From contig PPDG01000539.1 of NCBI GenBank assembly GCA_002899795.1, positions 1 to 13,462 on the forward strand: a DNA stretch of 13,462 nucleotides, written 5' to 3'. This stretch comes from Desulfobacteraceae bacterium (GTDB lineage Bacteria; Desulfobacterota; Syntrophobacteria; BM002). This document shows positions 1 to 7,228 of the stretch, piece after piece. Made by a program: the position numbers and the translations under genes. The first letter of the stretch is position 1, and every line of letters begins with the position of its first letter. Below the pieces are notes generated by a model. That model made no database searches and was not told where the DNA came from. It worked only from the letters and a program-made list of their open reading frames with translations.

Positions 1-63
1 AAACATGGTTGTGACAGGGGTTCAAAATGGGTGAGCGCGATTCTGCGACAAACCGCAAAATAC

Positions 64-155
64 TGTCATTCTGAGCGAAGCGAAGAATCTCAGCCGAACT
101 GGAAATTACGGGATTCTTCGTCGTCCCCGCCATTGCGGGACTCCTCAGAATGACA
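64..155. repeat. Short palindromic intergenic element (MITE/REP-like)
   Basis: The ends are perfect 12-base inverted repeats (TGTCATTCTGAG at 64-75 and CTCAGAATGACA at 144-155). Inside them, a second inverted pair, CGAAGAATC at 81-89 and GATTCTTCG at 112-120, nests in the same orientation. The whole 92-bp unit could fold into one long imperfect hairpin. Sequences of this kind recur in intergenic DNA of many environmental bacteria, so a non-autonomous mobile or REP-like repeat is likely. It lies past the 3' end of the response-regulator gene; no U-tract is present, so it is not a standard intrinsic terminator. Bases 1-63 and 156-230 hold nothing else I can support. Confidence 0.6.
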
Positions 156-230
156 ACTCAAAGCAGTGTTGTTGGATGGACGGTACTAGTTCATGGAATA
201 ATCAATGGGTGGAAGAAGGAAAGATGGAAA

Positions 231-1673
231 TCAGTCCACTTCCGAGTCTTTCTTTCTTCTCGACTTCACACTTTGCTGAAGTCTAATACCGTGCTTTTTC
301 ATGAGATTCTGGAAATTCGTTCGCTGGAGACCGACTTTCTTGGCGGCCTGTGTCACGTTCCAATTATTCAGAGCCAGGGCATTAATAACGAAATTCTTTT
401 CAACCTCACCAACCGCCCTCTGTCTGATCTCCTTCTTAATGCTCTTGAGTTCTTCATTGGTCGATGGAACGCGCTCAATCAGTTTCTCGACCTCATCTGT
501 GAATGGAAGCTCCTTCAAGCTTATTAGCTCCTTGTCACAAAGAATGACGGCTCTCTCAATGGCATTTCTCAACTGCCTCACATTTCCAGGCCAGTCATAT
601 TGGGTCAACTTATTCACGGCATTGCTGTCAAAGCCTTTGATATTCTTTCCTAAACTGCGGTTAAACTGCTCCAGGAAATGATATGCGATGGGCAAAATAT
701 CCTCTTTTCTTTCTCTTAATGGCGGCATGGCAATGGGGTACACAAAAATCCTGTAATAGAAGTCTTCTCTGAAAGAGCCCTCGGAAACCATTTCCTTGAG
801 ATCCTGATTGGTGGCCAGGATAAGCCGAACGTCAACTGCTTGCGTGGTTGTGCTGCCGAGAGGCAAGAATTCGCGGCCTTCCAAGAAACGAAGAAGTTTG
901 GCCTGTACTTCCACAGTGATATTGCCTATCTCATCTAAAAAAACGGTCCCCCCGTTCGCCACTTCGAAAATGCCGGGTTTGTCTCGATGCGCCCCAGTAA
1001 AAGCTCCTTTGGTGTGTCCAAATAGTTCACTCTCTAGCAAGGCAGCTGAAATGGTCCCACAGTCCACAGCAAAAAAAGACTTGTCTCTCCTTTTGCTGTT
1101 GGCATGTATTGCCCTGGCAATCAACTCCTTTCCTGTGCCACTTTCGCCCGAGATAAGAACCGTTGAATCTGTAGGTGCAACTTTCCTCACCATCTCGATC
1201 ACTTTTTCTATCTTTGGACTGTCACCAATGAGTTGGTGAGAAACTGCCCGCAAATCTCCCTGTTGTTGCTTAAATCTTCGGTTTTGAAGTTGGATGGCTC
1301 TTTCAGCCACGGCTTGGCGGACAACGCCGCGGAGTTCCTCTGGCGTGAACGGTTTCGGCAAGTAGTCAAACGCCCCCATTTTCATCACCTCTACCGCGGA
1401 AGAGACGCTTGCGTAACCGGTGATCACGATAACCATGGTGTCGGGGTACGCCGCTTTCACCCTGCTGAGAACTTCCATGCCTCCCAAACTACTCATTTTC
1501 AAGTCAGTTATGATCACCTCAAACGGTTCAGCCTCCATCATCCCTAAGGCATCGTAGCCGTTTAAGGCATATGCAACTTCACATTCAATTTTAGACAATA
1601 TCTTTATGCAATTCTGACAGATGGACAGTTCATCATCTATGACCAAGATTCGAGGGCTACGATCAATGGTCAT
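231..1673 (-). CDS. Sigma-54-dependent response regulator (NtrC family)
   Basis: A 480-residue regulator that would activate sigma-54 promoters when phosphorylated by the adjacent kinase. The receiver domain (about 8-120) has the acidic pair D13/D14, phospho-acceptor D57, T85 and K107. The AAA+ domain follows, with Walker A GESGTGKE (176-183), the sigma-54 contact loop GAFTGA (223-228) and Walker B around FLDE (245-248). A Fis-type helix-turn-helix occupies about 437-462. All key residues are present and the length is usual for the family. The reading frame extends 19 codons further upstream, but the ATG at 1673 is preceded by GGGAGG at ideal spacing, which decides the start. It overlaps the kinase gene end by 11 bases, implying translational coupling. 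Its targets cannot be read from the window: no good -24/-12 promoter was found upstream of sucC or the hdr operon. Confidence 0.93.
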   Translation of the reverse strand: MTIDRSPRILVIDDELSICQNCIKILSKIECEVAYALNGYDALGMMEAEPFEVIITDLKMSSLGGMEVLSRVKAAYPDTMVIVITGYASVSSAVEVMKMGAFDYLPKPFTPEELRGVVRQAVAERAIQLQNRRFKQQQGDLRAVSHQLIGDSPKIEKVIEMVRKVAPTDSTVLISGESGTGKELIARAIHANSKRRDKSFFAVDCGTISAALLESELFGHTKGAFTGAHRDKPGIFEVANGGTVFLDEIGNITVEVQAKLLRFLEGREFLPLGSTTTQAVDVRLILATNQDLKEMVSEGSFREDFYYRIFVYPIAMPPLRERKEDILPIAYHFLEQFNRSLGKNIKGFDSNAVNKLTQYDWPGNVRQLRNAIERAVILCDKELISLKELPFTDEVEKLIERVPSTNEELKSIKKEIRQRAVGEVEKNFVINALALNNWNVTQAAKKVGLQRTNFQNLMKKHGIRLQQSVKSRRKKDSEVD

Positions 1674-3105
1674 CGTTGCCTCCCTGCTTGGTGAGCGGCA
1701 GTCTGATGGTAAAACGCGTCCCTTGCTCAAGTTTACTATCCACCTCTATTGTCCCACCATGCTGTTCAATGATGCCATGGGTTATGGCAAGTCCGAGACC
1801 GGTACCACTTTCCCTGGTGGTAAAAAAGGGATCAAAAATCTTACCAATATCTTCCTCTGAAATACCTTTGCCTGAGTCGCTGACCGTAAGTTCCACCCCG
1901 TCAGCGTCCGGAAAATAGCTGGTACCAACAGTGACTTTTCCTCCAGGGTCAGTCGCTTCAATTGCATTCAGTATCAAATTTATAAGAGCTTGCTCAATCT
2001 GGTCTTTATCCATGTTAATCGGTGGTAGATCCTCCGAGAGACTCTCCTCCACTGCCACGTCATTGAACGCCGCCTGTTTTCTGGTTAGGACCACGGATTC
2101 CGTGACAACTTTATTGAGATTATTCTTGGCCTTGACCGGCTCTGACTGCCGGGCAAAATCCAGCAGACTACTGACAATCTTGCGACAGCGCAGAGCTTCG
2201 TCCGCTATGATCTGCAATTCCTCGTAATTTGAATCCTCAGGGTCGGTCTCCTCTTGGATCAACATGGCGCTGGTTAGGATTGTTGTCAGTGGATTATTGA
2301 TTTCATGGGCCACACCCGCTGCCAAGCGACCAATGGATGCCATCTTGTCGTATTGCATCATGCCCTTCTGAATACTGATATCCTTGGTGATGTCCCTTGC
2401 TATTTCAATCGCCCCAACTACCTCTCCATTATCAATGATAGGGTAGCAGGAAATTGAATAGTAGAGTTCCTTATTGTTCTTATCCAGGTGGATATGCGTT
2501 ACTCGAAAGGGTTCGCCGGTTGCGACGGTTTGCACAAGTGGACAGGGGTGTTCCTCTCCGGAACATGGAGCACTTTCATGGTGCAAGATTTCATAGCAGT
2601 ATCGGCCGATGGCATCCTTTCGTTCAATACCTAGTTTGTTTGCCAGAGTTTGATTGATGTCTAGAATTCGGTAATTAGTCGCCATAACTATAACGTCTTC
2701 CTGGATGAGTTCATTGATGAGGACATTATAAATCGCCCTTGTTTCCTGAAGTTTCCTTGTTGCTTTTTGCTCAATCCTGGAAGCGAGAGTAAATTCCCAA
2801 AAAAGCGTCGCAGTTTTGTGGTTGACGGCCCGAACCGTTTCTTTCTTCTTCAACAAGATGTCTTCGTACACATCTTGCTTGCCCGTTAGTTCTATTATTA
2901 GATCGACATCGTCTCTATCAAAAAAATCGTTATAGTCGTTGGTAACGAATAGACCTTTTTCTCTGGCCTTGACCAGGCCGGGAGCATCGTCTTTGGGGTC
3001 TGCCACTGCCACTACTTTGGGAGATATCTCTCGAAAAGTATGTTTTTCGATTGAATCCATCAAGACACGGCAGCGAGTACCTCCACCCACAACAGCAATG
3101 TTCAT
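1663..3105 (-). CDS. Sensor histidine kinase with Rossmann-like N-terminus and PAS domain
   Basis: A 480-residue cytoplasmic kinase with no membrane segment visible. Residues 1-105 begin MNIAVVGGGT and resemble a Rossmann NAD(P)-binding domain of the dehydrogenase type. A PAS domain (about 120-245) carries C170, C181, C188 and C220. The HisKA domain has the phospho-acceptor H267 in AHEINNPL. The HATPase domain shows the N box (N380), DSGKG (410-414), the F box near 424-428 and GTGLGL (434-439). ATG at 3105 has GGAG at suitable spacing. The partner is the NtrC-type regulator immediately downstream, whose start lies inside this gene. The signal could be a redox nucleotide or a cysteine-bound ligand; that is inference. 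Fusion of a nucleotide-binding fold to a kinase is unusual and deserves attention. Confidence 0.9.
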   Translation of the reverse strand: MNIAVVGGGTRCRVLMDSIEKHTFREISPKVVAVADPKDDAPGLVKAREKGLFVTNDYNDFFDRDDVDLIIELTGKQDVYEDILLKKKETVRAVNHKTATLFWEFTLASRIEQKATRKLQETRAIYNVLINELIQEDVIVMATNYRILDINQTLANKLGIERKDAIGRYCYEILHHESAPCSGEEHPCPLVQTVATGEPFRVTHIHLDKNNKELYYSISCYPIIDNGEVVGAIEIARDITKDISIQKGMMQYDKMASIGRLAAGVAHEINNPLTTILTSAMLIQEETDPEDSNYEELQIIADEALRCRKIVSSLLDFARQSEPVKAKNNLNKVVTESVVLTRKQAAFNDVAVEESLSEDLPPINMDKDQIEQALINLILNAIEATDPGGKVTVGTSYFPDADGVELTVSDSGKGISEEDIGKIFDPFFTTRESGTGLGLAITHGIIEQHGGTIEVDSKLEQGTRFTIRLPLTKQGGNDDH

Positions 3106-3150
3106 GTTGAATCTCCAAATTGAAAAGGTTAAATCCTGCGGGCTCGCTTA

Positions 3151-3330
3151 GCCTGGATGTTTCATGAATTGCTGTCGCGAGACCGCGAAGATGGGCGTGC
3201 CACCGGGCAACCGCAGGGTGTTGGTTCCGAGGCGTACCTGAACGGTACGTTGCAGGGGCCGACACCCGAGGACGCCAGGAAGGACGTCCATATCCGTGGT
3301 CGCAGCAAGTGATTCATGAAATATCCAGGC
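3151..3330. repeat. 180-bp imperfect palindromic element
   Basis: Two arms of about 88 bases (3151-3238 and 3244-3330) are inverted copies around a 5-base loop (TGAAC, 3239-3243). The outermost 19 bases match at 18 positions (GCCTGGATRTTTCATGAAT) and the innermost six are perfect (CGTACC/GGTACG). The middle parts align by eye with scattered differences and small gaps. It is more GC-rich than the flanks and codes for nothing credible. It lies just upstream of the kinase gene, so it would be in that transcript's 5' leader if the promoter is further upstream. A non-autonomous palindromic repeat is the likeliest explanation; a structured RNA is the alternative. Confidence 0.65.
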
Positions 3331-3342
3331 TCGCCCGGATCT

Positions 3343-3377
3343 AATATACTACCTTAATTGAGCGATAACGCTCAATT
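3343..3377 (-). promoter_or_regulatory. Perfect palindrome, possible operator with weak promoter for the kinase operon
   Basis: AATTGAGCG (3356-3364) and CGCTCAATT (3369-3377) form a perfect 9-bp inverted repeat around ATAA. On the minus strand a TTGAGC at 3375-3370 is followed after 18 bases by TAGTAT (3351-3346), a weak sigma-70-like pair, so the palindrome would overlap the -35 box. There is no T-tract after the hairpin, which argues against a terminator. An operator controlling the two-component operon is the best guess. Confidence 0.3.
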
Positions 3378-3424
3378 GAAAGTTATTTATTATTCTTTAC
3401 TGGAAAGAAAATTAGGCTACGCAC

Positions 3425-3454
3425 AAAAAAAGACCTACCTGTATGAGGTAGGTC
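3425..3454 (-). terminator. Rho-independent terminator of sucCD
   Basis: On the minus strand a perfect 9-bp stem (GACCTACCT at 3432-3440 pairing with AGGTAGGTC at 3446-3454, loop of 5) is followed by seven U residues (A3425-A3431 on the plus strand). It begins about 28 bases after the sucD stop codon, exactly where the operon's transcript should end, and it separates sucCD from the downstream kinase-regulator pair. Confidence 0.92.
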
Positions 3455-3482
3455 CTTCGTTAACTTCTTGGCACCGCGAGAC

Positions 3483-4355
3483 CTAATTACCGAAAACCTC
3501 TACAGCGGTGGTTCCCAGTTCTCCCAGATTCTTCACCACCGTGATCCCGGCCTTTTCCATGGCTTCAATTTTTGCCTGGGCCGTGCCGCTGGATCCACTG
3601 ATGATTGCACCGGCGTGTCCCATTCGCCGACCAGGAGGCGCGGTGAGTCCGGCTACAAAACCAATGACCGGCTTGCTCACTGAATCTACGATGAATTCAG
3701 CCGCATCCTCCTCTGCCGACCCGCCAATCTCTCCAACCATCACTATCCCACTGGTGCCGGGATCTGCCTGGAACAGTTGCAAAGCATCAATGAAGTTCGT
3801 GCCAATGATAGGATCACCACCGATGCCTATACAGGTGCTCTGACCCACGCCATTCTTGGTCAACTGATCCACCACCTCGTAGGTCAGAGTGCCGCTGCGT
3901 GAGACAACCCCCACCGAACCCTCCCAGTGGATAGGTCCCGGCATTATCCCCACCTTACATTTGCCGGGTGAGATTATCCCGGGACAGTTGGGGCCAATGA
4001 GGCGCGAACCACTACTCTTGACCGCATGGTAACACTTCATCATATCCAGCACTGGTATGCCCTCGGTAATGGCCACAATCACTTCAATGGATGCAGCTGC
4101 CGCTTCCATAATGGCATCGGCTGCAAAACCTGGCGGTACAAAAATCATGGCGGCGTTGGCACCGGTCTCCTGCCTCGCCTGCTCTACTGTGTTGAATACT
4201 GGAATGCCATCCATTTCCTGTCCACCCTTGCCAGGGGTTACCCCAGCAACCACATTGGTTCCGTATTCAACACACTGACGGGTGTGGAACTGCCCCTCCT
4301 TGCCAGTGATCCCTTGAACCAGTAAACGCGTGTTCTCATCAACCAGTATGCTCAT
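3483..4355 (-). CDS. sucD: Succinyl-CoA synthetase (ADP-forming), alpha subunit
   Basis: A 290-residue alpha subunit that, with SucC, interconverts succinyl-CoA, ADP and phosphate with succinate, CoA and ATP in the citric acid cycle (or its reverse). The N-terminal CoA-binding Rossmann domain shows VQGITGKEGQFHT (13-25). The phosphorylated active-site histidine is H247 in GHAGAIISG, at the position expected for the E. coli enzyme, and GPNCPGIISPG (121-131) is also typical. Length matches the family. The start ATG has a strong GAGAGGT ribosome site. It lies 160 bases downstream of sucC on the same strand and ends before a strong terminator, so the two form an operon. Confidence 0.97.
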   Translation of the reverse strand: MSILVDENTRLLVQGITGKEGQFHTRQCVEYGTNVVAGVTPGKGGQEMDGIPVFNTVEQARQETGANAAMIFVPPGFAADAIMEAAAASIEVIVAITEGIPVLDMMKCYHAVKSSGSRLIGPNCPGIISPGKCKVGIMPGPIHWEGSVGVVSRSGTLTYEVVDQLTKNGVGQSTCIGIGGDPIIGTNFIDALQLFQADPGTSGIVMVGEIGGSAEEDAAEFIVDSVSKPVIGFVAGLTAPPGRRMGHAGAIISGSSGTAQAKIEAMEKAGITVVKNLGELGTTAVEVFGN

Positions 4356-4387
4356 CTTATACCTCTCAGTTTCAAAGCTATCAGCTC

Positions 4388-4408
4388 GGGCGGGGATAAA
4401 CCCCGCCC
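4388..4408. repeat. GC-rich perfect palindrome in the sucC-sucD spacer
   Basis: GGGCGGGG (4388-4395) and CCCCGCCC (4401-4408) form a perfect 8-bp stem around ATAAA. Palindromes of this GGGGCGGGGTTTATCCCCGCCC type recur in intergenic DNA of many environmental genomes, so it is probably a repeat-element core. It could also act as an mRNA structure between the two genes. There is no run of U on either side, so it is not a canonical terminator. Confidence 0.5.
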
Positions 4409-4503
4409 CTACTGCTTACTTCTTATGTTTACTGTTTTTTGCCCGCTGCCTGCTTGTCCCGAGCTTGTCGCGGGGCTGCTTCCTGCCAGCTGCCAGCTGC
4501 GCG

Positions 4504-4518
4504 TAGCGCACTGCGCTA
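4504..4518. repeat. Short palindrome over the sucC stop codon
   Basis: TAGCGCA (4504-4510) and TGCGCTA (4512-4518) are perfect inverted repeats around one base. The right arm contains the sucC stop codon (TAG on the minus strand). Just beyond it the spacer has low-complexity CTGCCAG repeats. It may form a small hairpin at the gene end; function is unknown. Confidence 0.35.
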
Positions 4519-5682
4519 AGCGCTTTTCGCGATCTCCGCCACCTTGGAGGCAGCGTCCCAAACGTCAGTTGCCACCTTGAGATCCAGGCCGGACTCATCA
4601 AGAATCCTGCGGCCTTCTTCCACGTTGGTACCTTCCATCCGGATCACAACTGGAACACCAATTCCCACCTTGTTGGCAGCTTCCACCACTCCCTGAGCCA
4701 GTATGTCACAGCGCAATATGCCACCAAAGATGTTGATCAAAACTCCCTTGACGTTTTTGTCGCTCAGGATAATGCGAAAGCCGTTTTCTACCATCTCGGC
4801 GCTGGCCCCGCCGCCCACATCGAGGAAATTGGCCGGCTCAGCTCCGGCCAGTTTGATGATGTCCATGGTGGCCATGGCCAAACCAGCGCCGTTGACCATG
4901 TTGCCGATGTTGCCATCAAGCTTGATGTAGTTCAGATTATACTTGGAAGCCTCTACCTCCATAGGATCCTCCTCGTCCAGATCACGGAAGTCCTGAATCT
5001 CTTTATGTCGGTAGAGTGCATTGTCGTCCACATTGATCTTGGCATCCAGGGCAATGAGTCGCTTGTCTTTGGTTATTATCAAAGGATTGATCTCCACCAG
5101 GGAGCAATCGTACTGCAGAAAAAGATTATAGAGCTTCGCCACCAGAGGGATGAACTGCTTTATCAGTTCTGGCTCCAGATTGAGTCCATAGGCCAGGGAG
5201 CGAGCCTGGAAACCTTGTAAACCATCTCCCGGCTTTACCTGTTGCCTGATAATTTTTTCAGGGGTGCTGGCGGCTACTTCTTCGATGTCCATACCCCCCG
5301 CCTCGCTCGCCATAAAGATCAGCCTGGCTGTAGCCCTGTCAGGTACCACTCCTAGGTAAAGCTCTTTGTCGATCTCAAGCCCTTCTTCCACCAGAACTTT
5401 GCGCACCAGTTTTCCCTCAGGACCGGTCTGGTGGGTGACAAGAGTCATGCCTAGAATCTCGCCAGCAACGCTCTCCACCTCTGGTATTGACTGGGCTAGT
5501 TTGACACCACCGCCCTTGCCACGACCTCCGGCATGAATCTGCGCCTTGACCACCACCGGCATGCTGGCCAATTCCTCGGCAATTTCCTTGGCCTCACGAA
5601 CGCTGAAGGCCACTCTGCCCTGAGGTATTGGGATGTCAAACTTCTTAAATAATTCCTTTGCCTGATACTCGTGAATATTCAT
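4516..5682 (-). CDS. sucC: Succinyl-CoA synthetase (ADP-forming), beta subunit
   Basis: A 388-residue beta subunit, the same length as E. coli SucC, carrying the ATP-grasp nucleotide-binding domain and the succinate-binding C-terminal domain. Diagnostic stretches are MNIHEYQAKELF at the N-terminus, KAQIHAGGRGKGGGVKLA in the ATP-grasp domain, EINPLI near the metal site, and NIFGGILRCD in the C-terminal domain. A TTG five codons upstream is in frame, but the ATG at 5682 has GGAGA at good spacing and starts with the conserved MNIHEYQ, so it is chosen. First gene of the sucCD operon; its promoter must lie in the 5683-6226 divergent region, where I could not identify one with confidence. Confidence 0.97.
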   Translation of the reverse strand: MNIHEYQAKELFKKFDIPIPQGRVAFSVREAKEIAEELASMPVVVKAQIHAGGRGKGGGVKLAQSIPEVESVAGEILGMTLVTHQTGPEGKLVRKVLVEEGLEIDKELYLGVVPDRATARLIFMASEAGGMDIEEVAASTPEKIIRQQVKPGDGLQGFQARSLAYGLNLEPELIKQFIPLVAKLYNLFLQYDCSLVEINPLIITKDKRLIALDAKINVDDNALYRHKEIQDFRDLDEEDPMEVEASKYNLNYIKLDGNIGNMVNGAGLAMATMDIIKLAGAEPANFLDVGGGASAEMVENGFRIILSDKNVKGVLINIFGGILRCDILAQGVVEAANKVGIGVPVVIRMEGTNVEEGRRILDESGLDLKVATDVWDAASKVAEIAKSA

Positions 5683-5771
5683 GGTTGCATTCTCCAATTC
5701 ATCGGGTTAATGCTTCGTGCAGTCTATCTTTATCTATTGGCACTTTCCATTTTTTCGGTGGCCAACCATGA

Positions 5772-5869
5772 GCGAGACGGGCGAGACGGGATGCCGGGCA
5801 AGAGGGGATTCATTGGATTAATACAGATGAGTTCTCGCCTCGCTCGACCTCTCGTCTCGCTCGTCTCGC
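5772..5869. repeat. Inverted repeat of CGAGACG units
   Basis: The left arm 5772-5791 (GCGAGACGGGCGAGACGGGA) is matched by the inverse complement of 5850-5869 at 18 of 20 positions. Each arm is itself a tandem of GCGAGACG units. The 58 bases between the arms also contain CTCGC/GCGAG fragments that extend the pairing imperfectly. The element lies in the sucC/hdr divergent intergenic region. It looks like a repeat-element insertion rather than a regulatory site. The rest of 5698-6226 holds no convincing gene. Confidence 0.5.
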
Positions 5870-5929
5870 CCGCTTCATCTTTATGACAAAAAGAGAAGAG
5901 ATTATCAAGGATATAGGTGAGAAAAGTTG

Positions 5930-5948
5930 GACTGTAAACGAAACAGTC
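5930..5948. promoter_or_regulatory. Short inverted repeat, possible operator
   Basis: GACTGT (5930-5935) and ACAGTC (5943-5948) are perfect inverted repeats separated by seven bases, in the divergent region between sucC and the hdr operon. Size and spacing suit a dimeric regulator site, but no known family's consensus is matched, so the call is weak. Confidence 0.2.
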
Positions 5949-6065
5949 AGTTGACCTGGACAGATCCATTTCCAATTGATTTTTACATGATTATTGGTTA
6001 GAATGGGACTCCGTGACGAAATGCACAAATGGAATAAAGAGATCGAGACAAATTTCACATTTTGC

Positions 6066-6094
6066 TTGACAACCAACACACTCCATACTAGAAA
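6066..6094 (+). promoter_or_regulatory. Candidate sigma-70 promoter of the hdr operon
   Basis: A perfect TTGACA (6066-6071) is followed after 17 bases by TAGAAA (6089-6094), a moderate -10. The start codon of the first operon gene is about 130 bases downstream, giving a long leader. Within that leader TTTGTGCAAGCACCAAA (6144-6160) is a near-palindrome that might be an operator. Confidence 0.35.
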
Positions 6095-6226
6095 AAGTAG
6101 TCTTAGGGTGCAATGGATGGGCCTTGGCCATTTCTCATGGTCATTTGTGCAAGCACCAAATAGGACCCTCTTTTCTTGCCAAAGACCTGCCCTTAAGTCT
6201 CAATCTAGCTCATTGCAGGAGAAGCT

Positions 6227-6646
6227 ATGAGTGCCAAAAAGAAGAAAAACGGAACCATTGGCTCAGTCTTGGTTGTGGGCGGTGGTATCGCCGGAATGCA
6301 ATCCGCCTTGGATCTGGCAAACTCCGGCTTCTACGTTTACCTCTTAGAACAATCCCCTGCCATCGGCGGCGTAATGGCGCAGCTTGACAAGACCTTCCCC
6401 ACCAACGAATGCGCCATGTGAATCATCTCGCCCAAACTGGTCGAGGTCGGCCGGCATCTGAACATCGAGGTGATCACCTACGCAGACGTGGTCAGCGTCA
6501 AAGGAAAAAGCGGCAATTTCAAAGTCAAAGTCAACAAGAGAGCCCGATACGTTGACCCGGAACTCTGTACCGCCTGCGGCATTTGTTACGTCAACTGTCC
6601 GGTGACCAATGAGCCATATCCTAAAGAAGTCCATGGAGAAGAATAG
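6227..6646 (+). CDS. HdrA-like flavoprotein N-terminal part, selenoprotein (UGA at codon 65)
   Basis: Read through one in-frame TGA (6419-6421) this is a 139-residue protein; without recoding it would stop at 64. It starts with the HdrA thioredoxin-reductase-like FAD motif VVGGGIAGM (16-24), then GGVMAQLDKTFPTNECAM-U-IISPKLVEVGRH, which is the HdrA CAMC-ISPKLVEVGRH signature with the last Cys as Sec65. A [4Fe-4S] motif CTACGICYVNCP (C114, C117, C120, C124) follows, and the protein then ends. Full HdrA proteins have about 650 residues; here the canonical N-terminal cluster domain and everything after the first ferredoxin cluster are absent. The missing continuation is found in the gene at 9107. 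Start has GGAGA seven bases away. First gene of the operon; nuoE-like follows 31 bases on. Confidence 0.85.
6419..6421 (+). other. Selenocysteine codon (UGA) in hdrA-N
   Basis: TGA falls exactly where the second Cys of the HdrA CAMC motif is expected, and conserved HdrA sequence (ISPKLVEVGRH) continues in the same frame after it. Sec in this position is known in HdrA family members. The sequence continues open for 74 codons to a normal TAG. Confidence 0.88.
6427..6445 (+). promoter_or_regulatory. Candidate SECIS hairpin of hdrA-N
   Basis: CTCG (6427-6430) pairs with CGAG (6442-6445), and inside CCA (6432-6434) pairs with TGG (6438-6440), with one C/U mismatch between the two helices. It begins six bases after the UGA, slightly close for the apical part of a bacterial SECIS, so other folds in the next 30 bases are possible. 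Confidence 0.4.
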
Positions 6647-6677
6647 TTCCACCAAAGCGAATCGGGAGGTAGATTAG

Positions 6678-7181
6678 ATGGCTGTTACCCAAAAAGCACT
6701 CCCTCTAACCGAGGAGCCTTTAGACTCAGAATTTCTCGACGGCGTGCTCCAGAAAAATGAATATGATACCGAAAACGTTATCATGATCTTGCAGGACATT
6801 ACCGCAAGATACAACTACTTGCCCGAAGTGACCTTAACCTATGTAGCAAGAAAATTAAACATCCCCATATCCCACATTTTTAGCGTTGCCACCTTCTACA
6901 AGGCCTTCAGCTTGACCCCAAGGGGTAAATATATCATCAACGTCTGTACCGGTACGGCGTGTCATGTGCGGGGGGCAGAGAAGATCAAGGAAACCATTGA
7001 GGGAAGGCTTCATATACACGAGGGCGAAACCACCGAGGACCTCATGTTTACCTTGGATACCGTCAGGTGTCTTGGCTGCTGTGCCCTAGGCCCTGTGATT
7101 ACGGTGAATGAGAAGTCCCACGGGGGATTGGACAGAAAGAAGACCGCCAGTCTCATAGAGCAGTACGAAAAAGATAGCTAA
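6678..7181 (+). CDS. NuoE-like [2Fe-2S] subunit (24 kDa type)
   Basis: A 167-residue thioredoxin-like ferredoxin of the NuoE/HydA-gamma/HndA type, which carries a [2Fe-2S] cluster next to the flavin subunit of NAD-linked complexes. The four ligands are C90 and C95 (CTGTAC) and C131 and C135 (CLGCC). The helical N-terminal part includes YNYLPEVTLTYVARKLNIP and the typical FSVATFYKAF. Length is normal. The start has GGGAGGT upstream. It sits directly before the NuoF-like gene, its expected partner. Because NuoE is used in complex I, NADP-reducing hydrogenases and Hdr- or Fdh-linked modules, the family alone does not tell the partner; the hdr context points to an NADH-Hdr complex. Confidence 0.93.
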   Translation: MAVTQKALPLTEEPLDSEFLDGVLQKNEYDTENVIMILQDITARYNYLPEVTLTYVARKLNIPISHIFSVATFYKAFSLTPRGKYIINVCTGTACHVRGAEKIKETIEGRLHIHEGETTEDLMFTLDTVRCLGCCALGPVITVNEKSHGGLDRKKTASLIEQYEKDS

Positions 7182-7228
7182 CGAACCGAGGCTCTGAGGA
7201 AAATATTCCTCTCCAGGTTGAGGGTGTA

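Noticed and set aside
2930..3265. Open frame of 111 codons on the minus strand across the kinase start
   Set aside because: It overlaps the kinase in another frame and runs through the palindromic element; no family resemblance and no ribosome site.
3356..3377. Second terminator for sucCD
   Set aside because: The hairpin is perfect but no U-run follows on either strand, and a strong terminator already lies at 3425-3454.
5738..5756. Possible sigma-54 promoter (TTGGCAC) upstream of the hdr operon
   Set aside because: The -24 half is good, but the bases at the -12 position are TT, not the near-invariant GC, and the distance to the operon start is about 475 bases.
5730..6079. Small minus-strand frames in the sucC/hdr intergenic region
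   Set aside because: They cross the CGAGACG inverted repeat, have no credible ribosome site, and show no recognisable domain.
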